Source: Oscillospiraceae bacterium (GTDB taxonomy: Bacteria > Bacillota_A > Clostridia > Oscillospirales > Oscillospiraceae). From it: a DNA stretch of 9,591 nucleotides. Numbering within the stretch: the first letter of the stretch is position 1; every line of letters starts with the position of its first letter. The position numbers and the translations under genes are program-made. The stretch lies in contig CADAPN010000206.1 in NCBI GenBank assembly GCA_902789835.1, positions 1-9,591 on the forward strand, written 5' to 3'. The notes beneath the pieces were generated by a model, which worked only from the letters and a program-made list of their open reading frames with translations, had not been told where the DNA came from and did not search any database. Below are positions 1-5,247 of this stretch, piece after piece.

Positions 1-69
1 GGCAGAAACCGCCGTTCTCCTCTCTCAGGAAAATCATTTGCAAGCAGAAGCGTTCTGCCCGCAGCTGCT

Positions 70-165
70 TTACTTTTTAACGACGGCTATTACCTTGGTC
101 AAGCCATCATAGACAAGCACAACGCCGATCACAATGGTCAGCAACCTCTTACCCCGTGCCCCCAT
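70..165 (-). pseudogene. Possible small membrane protein or C-terminal remnant of a membrane protein
   Basis: A 31-residue reading frame starting at an ATG at 165 contains one hydrophobic helix (RLLTIVIGVVLVYDGLTKVI) and ends with a basic tail and TAA at 70-72. The same frame stays open upstream to at least 231, into the inverted repeat at 231-302, so it may be the last part of a longer membrane protein cut by that repeat. The helix-plus-VVKK ending is reminiscent of multi-helix small membrane proteins such as the DUF308 type, but this is a weak resemblance. A GGAGG with an ATG at 207 opens a different frame that stops after 12 codons. No function is assigned. Confidence 0.25.
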
Positions 166-230
166 AGTATCACAGAAGCCGGCCGGAGACAACAAAAACC
201 GGCAGCATAGATATTTCCTCCAAAATGCCT

Positions 231-302
231 GTTACTGTTCACACTTGGCGGAGCCGCAGGTTTTAGGCGCCTGTCGTTGCCGCGAGGGGTGTGAACAGTA
301 AC
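231..302. repeat. Inverted-repeat hairpin element, 14-bp perfect arms
   Basis: GTTACTGTTCACAC (231-244) and GTGTGAACAGTAAC (289-302) are perfect inverted repeats separated by 44 nt. The interior has further pairing: GCGG with CCGC, and CAGG with CCTG. It lies about 40 bp upstream of the antitoxin promoter. The interior carries GCCGCAGG (253-260) and TTGCCGCG (277-284), two octamers that also bound the 45-nt element at 2726-2770 (the first with one mismatch in the copy at 3064-3108), which suggests a related family of structured intergenic repeats. The function is unknown. There is no U-tract, so a terminator role is not supported. Confidence 0.6.
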
Positions 303-342
303 GATATGCCTGAGCGTCTGGTATGCTCTCGATGAACCGCTC

Positions 343-370
343 TTGCAATTCGGCAGAATTATGATATAAT
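343..370 (+). promoter_or_regulatory. Promoter of the Phd/ParE-type module
   Basis: TTGCAA (343-348) and TATAAT (365-370) are separated by 16 nt, with a TGn extended -10 at 362-364. The octamer GGCAGAAT occurs at 352-359 and again at 374-381, one on each side of the -10. This is a plausible operator pair for autoregulation by the antitoxin, but that is inference. Confidence 0.6.
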
Positions 371-401
371 AATGGCAGAATAATTAATGGAGGCGGTTGC
401 C

Positions 402-648
402 ATGTTGATCAAATCCTCTACTGCTCTGCGTAATGACTACGGAGCCATCTCTGATCTGGCACATAAGGAGAATGAGCCTATCTACATCACCAAGAATGGT
501 GAAGGAGATATCGTGGTTATGAGCATTGAAGCATTTGAGCGTCGTGAGGAGCTGTTTAAGCTGAGCAGCCGAGGAACTCCGTCTGGCTGGGCATACCGGT
601 GTTTCACTTTCTGAGTCCCGTGACAGACTGGAGAAAATCTATGGCTGA
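402..648 (+). pseudogene. Phd/YefM-family antitoxin, frameshifted
   Basis: Type II antitoxin of the Phd/YefM kind, which binds its own promoter through the N-terminal domain and neutralises the toxin through the C-terminal tail. The start at 402 is chosen over the in-frame ATG at 387 because the upstream codons contain GGAGG (389-393), 8 nt from 402. Residues 1-54 read as a normal Phd N-terminus (MLIKSSTALR...YITKNGEGDIVVMSIEAFE). After codon 54 (561-563) the frame is lost and the product ends at 614 after 16 unrelated residues. Reading from 565 in the next frame restores a credible C-terminus (AAEELRLAG, then SESRDRLEKIYG) that stops at 648 and overlaps the toxin start by 8 nt. The interval has length 1 mod 3, so the lesion is one extra base or two missing near 564. 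The truncated protein would keep the DNA-binding part and lose the toxin-binding tail. A sequencing indel is the alternative. Confidence 0.8.
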
Positions 649-970
649 GAAAACATATGCTGTCCGGATCCTTGACCCCGCACAGGGAGAGCTGGAAGAG
701 ATCGCGCAGCTATATCTTTCTCTTTCAGGTGTTCAGTCTGCCCGAAAGATTACAGACAAAATATATGAGGCTCTGGACCAGCTGACAGGATTTCCGCTTT
801 CAGGGCCTTCCATGCGGGAGACAGAGCTGCGTAATCTTGGATATCGTTTTCTAGTTGCAGAGAAGTACATCATAATCTATCGTCTGATCGGAGACACGGT
901 TTATGTGTATCACATCTTTGACGGGCGTTCAGACTATCCCACACTTTTCAGGTCTGAATTATTCAAGTAA
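641..970 (+). CDS. RelE/ParE-family type II toxin
   Basis: This 109-residue protein has the size and layout of the RelE/ParE fold: an N-terminal strand (YAVRILDPAQGELEEIAQLY), two helices, then strands ending in RFLVAEKYIIIYRLIGDTVY and VYHIFDGRSDY. Family members either cleave ribosome-bound mRNA (RelE) or inhibit gyrase (ParE); the sequence alone does not say which. The ATG at 641 is preferred over the upstream TTG at 599, because it overlaps the restored antitoxin stop (646-648) as expected for a coupled pair and follows a GGAG at 630-633. No truncation is visible, so an apparently intact toxin sits behind a broken antitoxin. It could be neutralised in trans, be weak, or carry inactivating substitutions that cannot be judged here. 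Confidence 0.82.
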   Translation: MAEKTYAVRILDPAQGELEEIAQLYLSLSGVQSARKITDKIYEALDQLTGFPLSGPSMRETELRNLGYRFLVAEKYIIIYRLIGDTVYVYHIFDGRSDYPTLFRSELFK

Positions 971-1020
971 TAGAGAAGTAAACTGATCACAGCATCCTGT
1001 GCTGCCGATCTTCAGGGAAA

Positions 1021-1042
1021 GGGCATCTCTTCGGAGGTGTCC
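1021..1042. other. UUCG-tetraloop hairpin
   Basis: GGGCATCTC (1021-1029), TTCG (1030-1033) and GAGGTGTCC (1034-1042) form a 9-bp stem with two G-U pairs closed by a C(UUCG)G tetraloop. It lies 50 nt past the ParE-type toxin stop and may serve as a weak terminator or as a 3'-end stabiliser. Neither side carries a proper U-tract, so the role is uncertain. Confidence 0.4.
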
Positions 1043-1058
1043 TTCAGCTGTATAAAGC

Positions 1059-1120
1059 AAAAAAAGCGGCAGATCCGGTAAGTAACCCGATTCCCTCATC
1101 AGGCCAACGGAGTCTGCCGC
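1059..1120 (-). terminator. Intrinsic terminator of the glycosidase operon (minus strand)
   Basis: On the minus strand GCGGCAGA (complement of 1113-1120) pairs with TCTGCCGC (complement of 1066-1073), extended by CTCCG/CGGA. Seven U residues follow immediately (A-run 1059-1065). The loop is long, about 30 nt. It lies about 95 bp downstream of the last minus-strand ORF, which ends at 1214. Confidence 0.65.
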
Positions 1121-1142
1121 GTTAAAATCGCAAAATTCACTC

Positions 1143-1170
1143 AGTCCTCCGGCGGGATTTGAACCGCAGG
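1143..1170 (-). other. tRNA T-arm-like fragment
   Basis: The minus strand reads GGTTCAAATCCCGCC followed by GGAGGACT. This looks like a T-loop (TTCAAAT) and 3' acceptor strand of a tRNA. The stem would be perfect (GCGGG/CCCGC) if one G were restored before TTCAAAT. No D-arm or anticodon arm can be recognised upstream. It may be a fossil of a tRNA 3' end, as left by tRNA-targeted integration, or chance. Confidence 0.3.
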
Positions 1171-1213
1171 CGGGCAACGTGCAGGAAGCAGCCAGAAAGC
1201 AAGGTTTTGTATG

Positions 1214-1402
1214 TCACTGACGGCGGTCTGTCCAGACGAGGACGATGGCCGTGGCGAGGGCCGTGAGGCACAGCGCCAGCAGAAACCACAGCGAGACCGC
1301 GCTTGAGAGAAAGCCCATGAAGGGATTGAAGAGGTTCAGGATCAGCAGCACCAGCACCGTCAGGGACAGGACGATGCAGACATGCGGAAGAATTCGTCTC
1401 AG
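1214..1402 (-). CDS. Small two-helix membrane protein, coupled to the glycosidase gene
   Basis: This 62-residue frame has no recognisable family. It has a basic start (LRRILPHV), a first hydrophobic helix (residues about 9-25, CIVLSLTVLVLLILNL), a short NPFMGF turn, a second hydrophobic helix (about residues 36-57, including SLWFLLALCLTALATAIVLV) and a charged end (WTDRRQ). The proposed start is CTG at 1400-1402, which overlaps the TGA (1399-1401) of the upstream glycosidase in the pattern CTGA. This is the usual ATGA coupling arrangement with A changed to C. There is no in-frame ATG until residue 29, so initiation is uncertain: CTG is rare, and an ancestral ATG may have been lost. The two-helix hairpin and tight coupling suggest a membrane partner or housekeeping anchor for the glycosidase. 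The terminator at 1059-1120 closes the unit. Confidence 0.55.
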   Translation of the reverse strand: MRRILPHVCIVLSLTVLVLLILNLFNPFMGFLSSAVSLWFLLALCLTALATAIVLVWTDRRQ

Positions 1403-2506
1403 CCAGCCAGTATGATATCCGGCAGCACGCGGTCCTGGCTGGGATGGGTGATGATCTCGCCGCGATAGGCCATGCGGCTCGTTCCGCCGCCGTCCAGATT
1501 GTAGGCCTGGACACAGCCGAGGCTCTCAAAAACGGAGGCAAACTCCTCGATGGAGGCACCCGGCGCGGTATCCCCGTCCCGTCCGTCCACCACCACCAGG
1601 CAGTAGTGCCCCGGCTCATAGTATCCGATGCCGGTGCGGGGGTTCCGGTTGGCCACCACCGGGAAGAGGCTCGCCCTCAGGTTTTCATACTGCTTTCCGT
1701 TCTCATCCAGCAGGGACGGCCCGAAGGACCAGGCCTGCCAGGCGTTTTCGAAGGCCTTTGCCCAGTCCTGCTCGGTGCGGATCGAGCGCTTGGGATAGAT
1801 GACGACCGAGCCGTCGTCATAGAGGACGAAAACGTCAAAATCCGCCTTGGGATAGCGGTACAGGACGCCGTTGCGCAGGACGCCGGAGCCCATCTGCATG
1901 CTGTAATAGTCGCCGTTTGCCGCAACAATGGCCCCGGACTCCTCCATCAGGGTCGGTGGGGATGTATTTCCCTCCCGCAAAATACGACTGCAGGCAGCGG
2001 ACATCCCGGACATAGATATCCGCCACGGTATAGGGGCTCTCGATGACGCCCTCGCCGGAATCATAGGATACAAGCTTCACACAGATATCGTGGCTGGAAT
2101 AACCGGAATCCGTGAAAACGGGCTCCTCCGTGGTCAGCGCGGCGAATTTCCAGTCGTCGGCTGGTTCCGGAGCGGCCGTCGTCTCCGGGGCCGGGGCGGA
2201 TGTCGTCTCCGGTTCCGGTTCGGCAGGCTGCTCCGTCAGCGTTTCCGCGGTCGGGGGCGCCGCCTGTTCCGATGCAGACACGGGCTTCGCCTCCGGCCGG
2301 GCCGATGGGGTGGCCTCGGCGGCCGCGGCGTGCGGGACGGCTGTCGGCTCGTTCACTCCGGCATCCAGCCGGGGCAGGCCGAAGAAGAAAAGGGCAAAGA
2401 CACCGAGAGAAAGGCAGGTGGCCAGCACGTCGATGCCGACAAGCGCCCAGACGCTCAGGCGCTTTCCCTGCCTTTTCTCAGACTGTGTCCTGTTGTTCAT
2501 GTTCAT
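1399..2506 (-). pseudogene. Membrane-anchored phosphodiester glycosidase (NAGPA/DUF2233 type), frameshifted
   Basis: From the start at 2506 the protein has a polar N-terminus and one membrane helix (about residues 19-44, WALVGIDVLATCLSLGVFAL). A low-complexity Ala/Pro/Glu/Thr linker follows to about residue 117, then the start of the catalytic domain (DICVKLVSYDSGEGVIESPY). The second half, in another frame, carries the family marks VAANGDYYSMQ and YNLDGGGTSRM and ends at 1399. The two frames join at the GGG at 1950-1952. Removing one of these bases gives YIPTDLMEESGAIVAANGDYY and a single protein of about 368 residues, a normal length. The family hydrolyses sugar phosphodiesters such as uncovered GlcNAc-1-phosphate; in bacteria this is at the cell envelope. 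The interval length is 1 mod 3, consistent with one inserted base. The start has only a weak GAGAG upstream. The gene is either a recent pseudogene or contains a sequencing indel in a G run. Confidence 0.8.
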
Positions 2507-2547
2507 TCATCTCTCAAAATAGGGTTGTTCTGCAGCGCAGTGTGCCT

Positions 2548-2553
2548 ATCATA
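2548..2553 (-). promoter_or_regulatory. Extended -10 promoter for the glycosidase gene
   Basis: The minus strand reads GTGGTATGAT with TATGAT at 2553-2548 and TG one base upstream, about 40 bp ahead of the start codon. No good -35 box is visible (TTTTCT at 2576-2571), so this rests on the extended -10 alone. Confidence 0.35.
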
Positions 2554-2725
2554 CCACGCCGGACCCGATTAGAAAAGAGTTTTTTCGTAAAGCCTCCGGG
2601 GGCGCCCGACTAAATATAGCTGTTCCCTCGCCTGTACGTTTCCCCGCCGCGCTTTGTTTTGTTGGGCTTTTCTCCTCACCCGCCGTGTTATTTGGTTATG
2701 AAAACTCGTTTCCAACAGTTTATTC
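2554..2725. other. Intergenic stretch without a recognisable gene
   Basis: About 170 nt between the glycosidase promoter and the first hairpin element. It holds a GC-rich palindrome (GGGCGCCC around 2602-2609) and T-rich patches. I see no ORF with a ribosome binding site, no tRNA and no convincing promoter. It appears to be spacer. Confidence 0.4.
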
Positions 2726-2770
2726 GCGGCCGCAGGGGCTTGTTAAGGGGCAGAGACCTCCCTTGCCGCG
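2726..2770. repeat. 45-nt hairpin repeat element, copy 1
   Basis: Begins GCGGCCGCAG and ends CCCTTGCCGCG. The ends pair (GCGGC with GCCGC, AGGG with CCCT) to make a hairpin. A second copy of identical length lies at 3064-3108 and differs mainly in the middle. Each copy stands upstream of one copy of the 153-bp repeat. Confidence 0.65.
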
Positions 2771-2779
2771 AAACGGAAT

Positions 2780-2896
2780 CGCGCAATGCCGCTGCCGGTG
2801 GCAGATAAAGGCATTGCGGGATTTCTGCAGCGGTCGGAGAATCGGAGGATCAGCGTAAGCCCGAACGATTCTCCGGGCACCGCAAGGCGGCAGAGA
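2780..2896 (+). ncRNA. Candidate structured RNA: two long nested hairpins
   Basis: Hairpin 1 pairs GCAATGCC (2783-2790) with GGCATTGC (2810-2817), with an inner CTGCC/GGCAG stem (2792-2796, 2800-2804). Hairpin 2 has three nested helices: TCTGC (2824-2828) with GCAGA (2890-2894), GCGGT (2830-2834) with ACCGC (2879-2883), and GGAGAATCG (2836-2844) with CGATTCTCC (2865-2873). This gives about 19 bp with small internal loops. The region precedes copy 1 of the duplicated leader and is missing from the equivalent place before copy 2. It resembles no riboswitch I know. It could be a leader RNA, a small RNA or a mobile hairpin repeat. Only the pairing is seen; expression is inference. Confidence 0.4.
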
Positions 2897-2897
2897 C

Positions 2898-3050
2898 TTC
2901 CGGGGAGCAAATCCTCTTTACTTTTTTAGTGTAATGAAGTACAATACTCTCAATGAAAAGCTGCGAAGCAATCTTCATCGGAGGTGTCTATGAATACACG
3001 GGCAAAGCGCGGGCATTACAACGGCCTTTACGAGGCCATTCTCTCTCTTC
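2898..3050 (+). repeat. 153-bp direct repeat, copy 1 (leader and N-terminus of the YerC-type gene)
   Basis: Matches 3121-3273 at 152 of 153 positions, offset 223. The one difference is C2951 against T3174. The unit contains a promoter (TTTACT 2917-2922, 17 nt, TACAAT 2940-2945), a leader in which ATGAA (2953-2957) can pair with TTCAT next to the RBS, a GGAGGTG RBS (2980-2986) and the first 20 codons of the regulator. Homology stops abruptly at both ends, so this is a recent tandem duplication. Confidence 0.9.
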
Positions 3051-3064
3051 CTAAGCCCTTTTAG
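2990..3064 (+). pseudogene. Duplicated 5' fragment of the YerC-type regulator (24 codons)
   Basis: ATG at 2990, 5 nt after a strong GGAGG, gives a 24-residue peptide starting MNTRAKRGHYNGLYEAILSL and then PKPF before TAG at 3062-3064. The first 20 residues equal those of the downstream gene. The last residues come from the sequence that precedes the second hairpin element. It has its own promoter and RBS, so it may be expressed as a minigene, but it lacks the whole helix-turn-helix part. Confidence 0.6.
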
Positions 3065-3108
3065 CGGCCGCAGTGTCTTCATGAGGGGCTGTACCTTCCC
3101 TTGCCGCG
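3064..3108. repeat. 45-nt hairpin repeat element, copy 2
   Basis: The same ends as the copy at 2726-2770 (GCGGCCGCAG and CCCTTGCCGCG), the same length, and about ten internal differences. It is therefore older or faster-changing than the adjacent 153-bp repeat, which is nearly identical between copies. Confidence 0.65.
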
Positions 3109-3120
3109 CACGGTACGGCA

Positions 3121-3273
3121 TTCCGGGGAGCAAATCCTCTTTACTTTTTTAGTGTAATGAAGTACAATACTCTTAATGAAAAGCTGCGAAGCAATCTTCA
3201 TCGGAGGTGTCTATGAATACACGGGCAAAGCGCGGGCATTACAACGGCCTTTACGAGGCCATTCTCTCTCTTC
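3121..3273 (+). repeat. 153-bp direct repeat, copy 2
   Basis: Second copy of the leader block. Its promoter is TTTACT (3140-3145) and TACAAT (3163-3168) with a 17-nt spacer, and its RBS is GGAGGTG (3203-3209). It ends at 3273, exactly where the coding sequence of the downstream regulator is broken. Confidence 0.9.
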
Positions 3274-3469
3274 GCTGACGGCCATGGAACAGCGTTTTCA
3301 GGTGGCGAAGTTCCTGCACGAGGGGAAGATCTATAACGAGATCCTCGCCGAGACCGGCGCTTCCAGTGCCACCATCAGCCGGGTCAACCGCACGCTGCAG
3401 TACGGAAAGGGCGGTTATGATCTGGTCTTCTCGCGCACGGAGGCACCCGACGGAGAGGAGAAGGCGTGA
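3213..3469 (+). pseudogene. YerC/YecD-family TrpR-related regulator with internal deletion
   Basis: From ATG 3213 the N-terminus MNTRAKRGHYNGLYEAILSL matches the start of YerC/YecD proteins (compare LRGKE...LFQAILSL), but TGA follows at 3276-3278 after 21 codons. Downstream, in another frame, comes the remaining domain: LTAMEQRFQVAKFLHEGKIY, then the helix-turn-helix signature ETGASSATISRVNRTLQYG. Compared with the roughly 95-residue family, about 16-18 residues (the ...FFDDL segment) are missing, with a frame change. The DNA-binding part could still be made by reinitiation at ATG 3284, which lies 5 nt after the premature TGA, or from an ATG at 3176 that reads through the leader in the alternative frame but has no RBS. 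The stop overlaps the GTG of the methyltransferase (GTGA), so the two form an operon. The family ligand is unknown. Regulatory function is doubtful without the N-terminal helices. Confidence 0.75.
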
Positions 3470-4182
3470 GCTGTTACGAGTCCCTTGCGGCCTTCTATGA
3501 CCGGCTGACCGAGGATGTCGATTACCGCCGCTTTGCCGACCGTTATGAGCAGGCCTTTTCCGCCGACGGCGGGGAATTCCGCCTGCTTCTGGATCTCTGC
3601 TGCGGTACCGGCAGCCTGAGTCTCGAGATGTCAAAGCGCGGCTACGAGATGATCGCCGCAGACGGGTCGGAATCCATGCTGATGCAGGCGCGGGAGAAAT
3701 GCGCCGATCTTCCTGTTCCGCCTCTTTTTTTGCTGCAGGACGCCGCTGCGCTGGATCTCTACGGCACCGTGGACGCCGCCTTCTGCTCGCTGGAGGGCAT
3801 CAACTATCTGAGTCCCGCGACGCTGGACCGGCTGCTGGGGCGTCTGTTCCTGTTCATCCGCCCTGGCGGCCTGTTTCTCTTTGATCTGCGCACGCCGGAT
3901 TATCTGAAAGGGCTGGACGGCGACACCTTCGTTGACGAGGATGACGACGTTTTCTGCCTCTGGCGGGCCGATTTCGACGATGCGCTCGGCGCGCTGGTCT
4001 ACGGGATGGACCTTTTTTCACGCGAGGGAGGCCTCTGGCGCCGCAGCCGCGAGGAGCACGTCGAGTATGCCCACTCCCCCGCCTTCCTGTCCGGCCTGCT
4101 GGAAAAGCACGGCTTTACGGATCTAAAGCTGGAGGAAGAAGATGACCGGCTCCATGTGCAGTGCCGCCGGTCTGCGCGGTGA
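3466..4182 (+). CDS. Class I SAM-dependent methyltransferase
   Basis: A 238-residue Rossmann methyltransferase. Motif I is LLDLCCGTGS at residues 41-50, an acidic residue at the end of strand 2 (D66 in AADGSESM) should hold the SAM ribose, the post-motif region reads LLQDAAALDL, and IRPGGLFLFDLRTPDY is the usual late strand with the PGG turn. The start is YESLAAFYDRLTEDVDY, typical of the group that includes YqeM-like enzymes. The methyl acceptor cannot be deduced. The GTG start at 3466 overlaps the TGA of the YerC-type gene by 4 nt (GTGA), so translation is coupled and transcription should come from the duplicated leader promoters. There is no visible defect. A long hairpin follows 26 nt after the stop. 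Confidence 0.88.
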   Translation: MSCYESLAAFYDRLTEDVDYRRFADRYEQAFSADGGEFRLLLDLCCGTGSLSLEMSKRGYEMIAADGSESMLMQAREKCADLPVPPLFLLQDAAALDLYGTVDAAFCSLEGINYLSPATLDRLLGRLFLFIRPGGLFLFDLRTPDYLKGLDGDTFVDEDDDVFCLWRADFDDALGALVYGMDLFSREGGLWRRSREEHVEYAHSPAFLSGLLEKHGFTDLKLEEEDDRLHVQCRRSAR

Positions 4183-4207
4183 TCCGCTTCCCGCATGCCG
4201 GTTCCAT

Positions 4208-4249
4208 AACAGGGCAGAGAGCAGGTTTCGGCCTGCTCTCTGCCCTGTT
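4208..4249 (+). terminator. 18-bp perfect hairpin after the methyltransferase gene
   Basis: AACAGGGCAGAGAGCAGG (4208-4225) pairs perfectly with 4232-4249 around a 6-nt loop TTTCGG. Placement just after the stop suggests a transcription terminator, but the following bases (CGCGTATTTG) are not a real U-tract. RNA-end protection or a bidirectional block is also possible. Confidence 0.6.
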
Positions 4250-4440
4250 CGCGTATTTGAAAAAATGCAGGTTGTGGCGGATCAGTCGTTGAAGCTGAAG
4301 GATATAATCCACTTTCATACGGCGCCACTGCCCAATAGCGCGGCGGCACCTCAAAACCGCGGATCAGGGACTGGTGCACGAAGTTTTCTGTCAGAGCGCC
4401 TCCGATTTGTCTTCAAAGGGAAAAGTGTTGCCGCATGGTC
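4250..4440. other. Gap between terminator and NUDIX promoter
   Basis: About 190 nt. A plus-strand frame from ATG 4265 and a minus-strand frame from 4354 are open here, but neither has an RBS nor a recognisable sequence. I see no RNA gene or repeat. Confidence 0.3.
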
Positions 4441-4469
4441 TTGGAAACCTGGCAGCAAACTGTTATAAT
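4441..4469 (+). promoter_or_regulatory. Sigma-A type promoter of the NUDIX gene
   Basis: TTGGAA (4441-4446), a 17-nt spacer and TATAAT (4464-4469), with TG at 4461-4462 giving an extended -10. It lies about 90 nt upstream of the NUDIX start codon. Confidence 0.7.
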
Positions 4470-4558
4470 ATGTTCTCGACAGTATCCATGTGATATCGGA
4501 ATGGATGGTATCCGTGATGTTTCCAGCCGATCATTTCAGTTTTTCTTTGGGTGATAGC

Positions 4559-5099
4559 ATGTCTGAATACCTTGATGTCGTTGATACCTCCGGCCGGCCG
4601 ACTGGCGAGATCGTTGAGCGCTCAATTGCTCATCGAGAGGGCATACCTCACAGGACTGCTCATCTGTGGCTGCTTCGCAGGCGTAACGGTTGTGTCCAGA
4701 TTCTCCTCCAGAAACGGGCCCTTACAAAGTCGTTCCCCGGCTGCTATGATATTTCCAGTGCCGGTCACATTCCTGCCGGCCAGGATTGCCTCTCTTCTGC
4801 CGTCAGGGAACTGAAAGAGGAGCTGGGCCTCACAGCCTCAGAAACAGATCTTGTTTACTGTCTTCGGCATTCCCTATCACGATCGACAATACGCAAGGGT
4901 TTTCCTGCTATGGGCTGATGTTGAGGCACCTGACCTGATCCTTCAGGAAGAAGAAGTCGCCGGTGTGCTCTGGATGGATCTGAATGATTGCATCTCCGCT
5001 GTAGCTGCGGGAACGATTGCACACTGCATATCGCTTGAGGAGCTTCAGCTCGTTCAGAATGCAGTCTTCACCATCATACAGGCAGATTCGATGATATAG
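4559..5099 (+). pseudogene. NUDIX hydrolase (isopentenyl-diphosphate isomerase-like group), frameshifted
   Basis: The frame from ATG 4559 gives MSEYLDVVDTSGRPTGEIVE, then GCYDISSAGHIPAG and the NUDIX box (residues 69-91). The box reads G69-x5-Q75-x7-R83-E84-L-x-E87-E88-L-G90-L. The metal-binding REL-EE core is intact; the first Glu of the signature is Gln. About residue 104, near 4868-4872, the frame is lost and the protein ends at 4918. The next frame continues the family C-terminus (PYHDRQYARVFLLWADVEAP, then EEEVAGVLWMDLNDCI and IAHCISLEEL) to TAG at 5097-5099. The interval is 1 mod 3, so one base is extra or two are missing. The intact protein would be about 179 residues and hydrolyse a nucleoside diphosphate-linked substrate or act like an IDI-type enzyme; the substrate is unknown. 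An in-frame ATG at 4490 exists but lies too close to the promoter, and the family start fits 4559. Real decay or a sequencing indel. Confidence 0.8.
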
Positions 5100-5247
5100 A
5101 ACAGGCGGGCAGCTTTCTTCTCAGCATTGGCTGTAAGGCCGAGCGCGCAGAAAACGCCCGCTCAGGAGATATCATACCACTGATCACGGTAATCTGAAAG
5201 GCGGAACCTCTTATCTTCAGGCTTGATTCAGAAAAGGACGAAATGAT

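Noticed and set aside
1085..1108. CTGATGAG in the terminator loop as a hammerhead ribozyme core
   Set aside because: The required GAAA-type partner segment, stem II and cleavage-site helices are not present; the loop is explained by the terminator.
1444..2613. Several long plus-strand frames (up to 214 residues) opposite the glycosidase
   Set aside because: They are Gly/Arg- or Ser/Ala-rich antisense frames in GC-rich DNA, without RBS, and they lie over the family motifs of the glycosidase on the other strand.
2898..3273. CRISPR-like repeat array
   Set aside because: There are only two copies of 153 bp with gene-leader content and no spacer pattern; this is a tandem duplication.
3176..3469. 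97-residue frame fusing the leader to the helix-turn-helix part as the real gene
   Set aside because: It reads through the RBS and N-terminal codons in the wrong frame and its ATG has no Shine-Dalgarno; the conserved N-terminus is in the frame from 3213.
4265..4468. Plus-strand frame between the methyltransferase hairpin and the NUDIX promoter
   Set aside because: No RBS, no recognisable sequence, and it runs into the promoter of the next gene.
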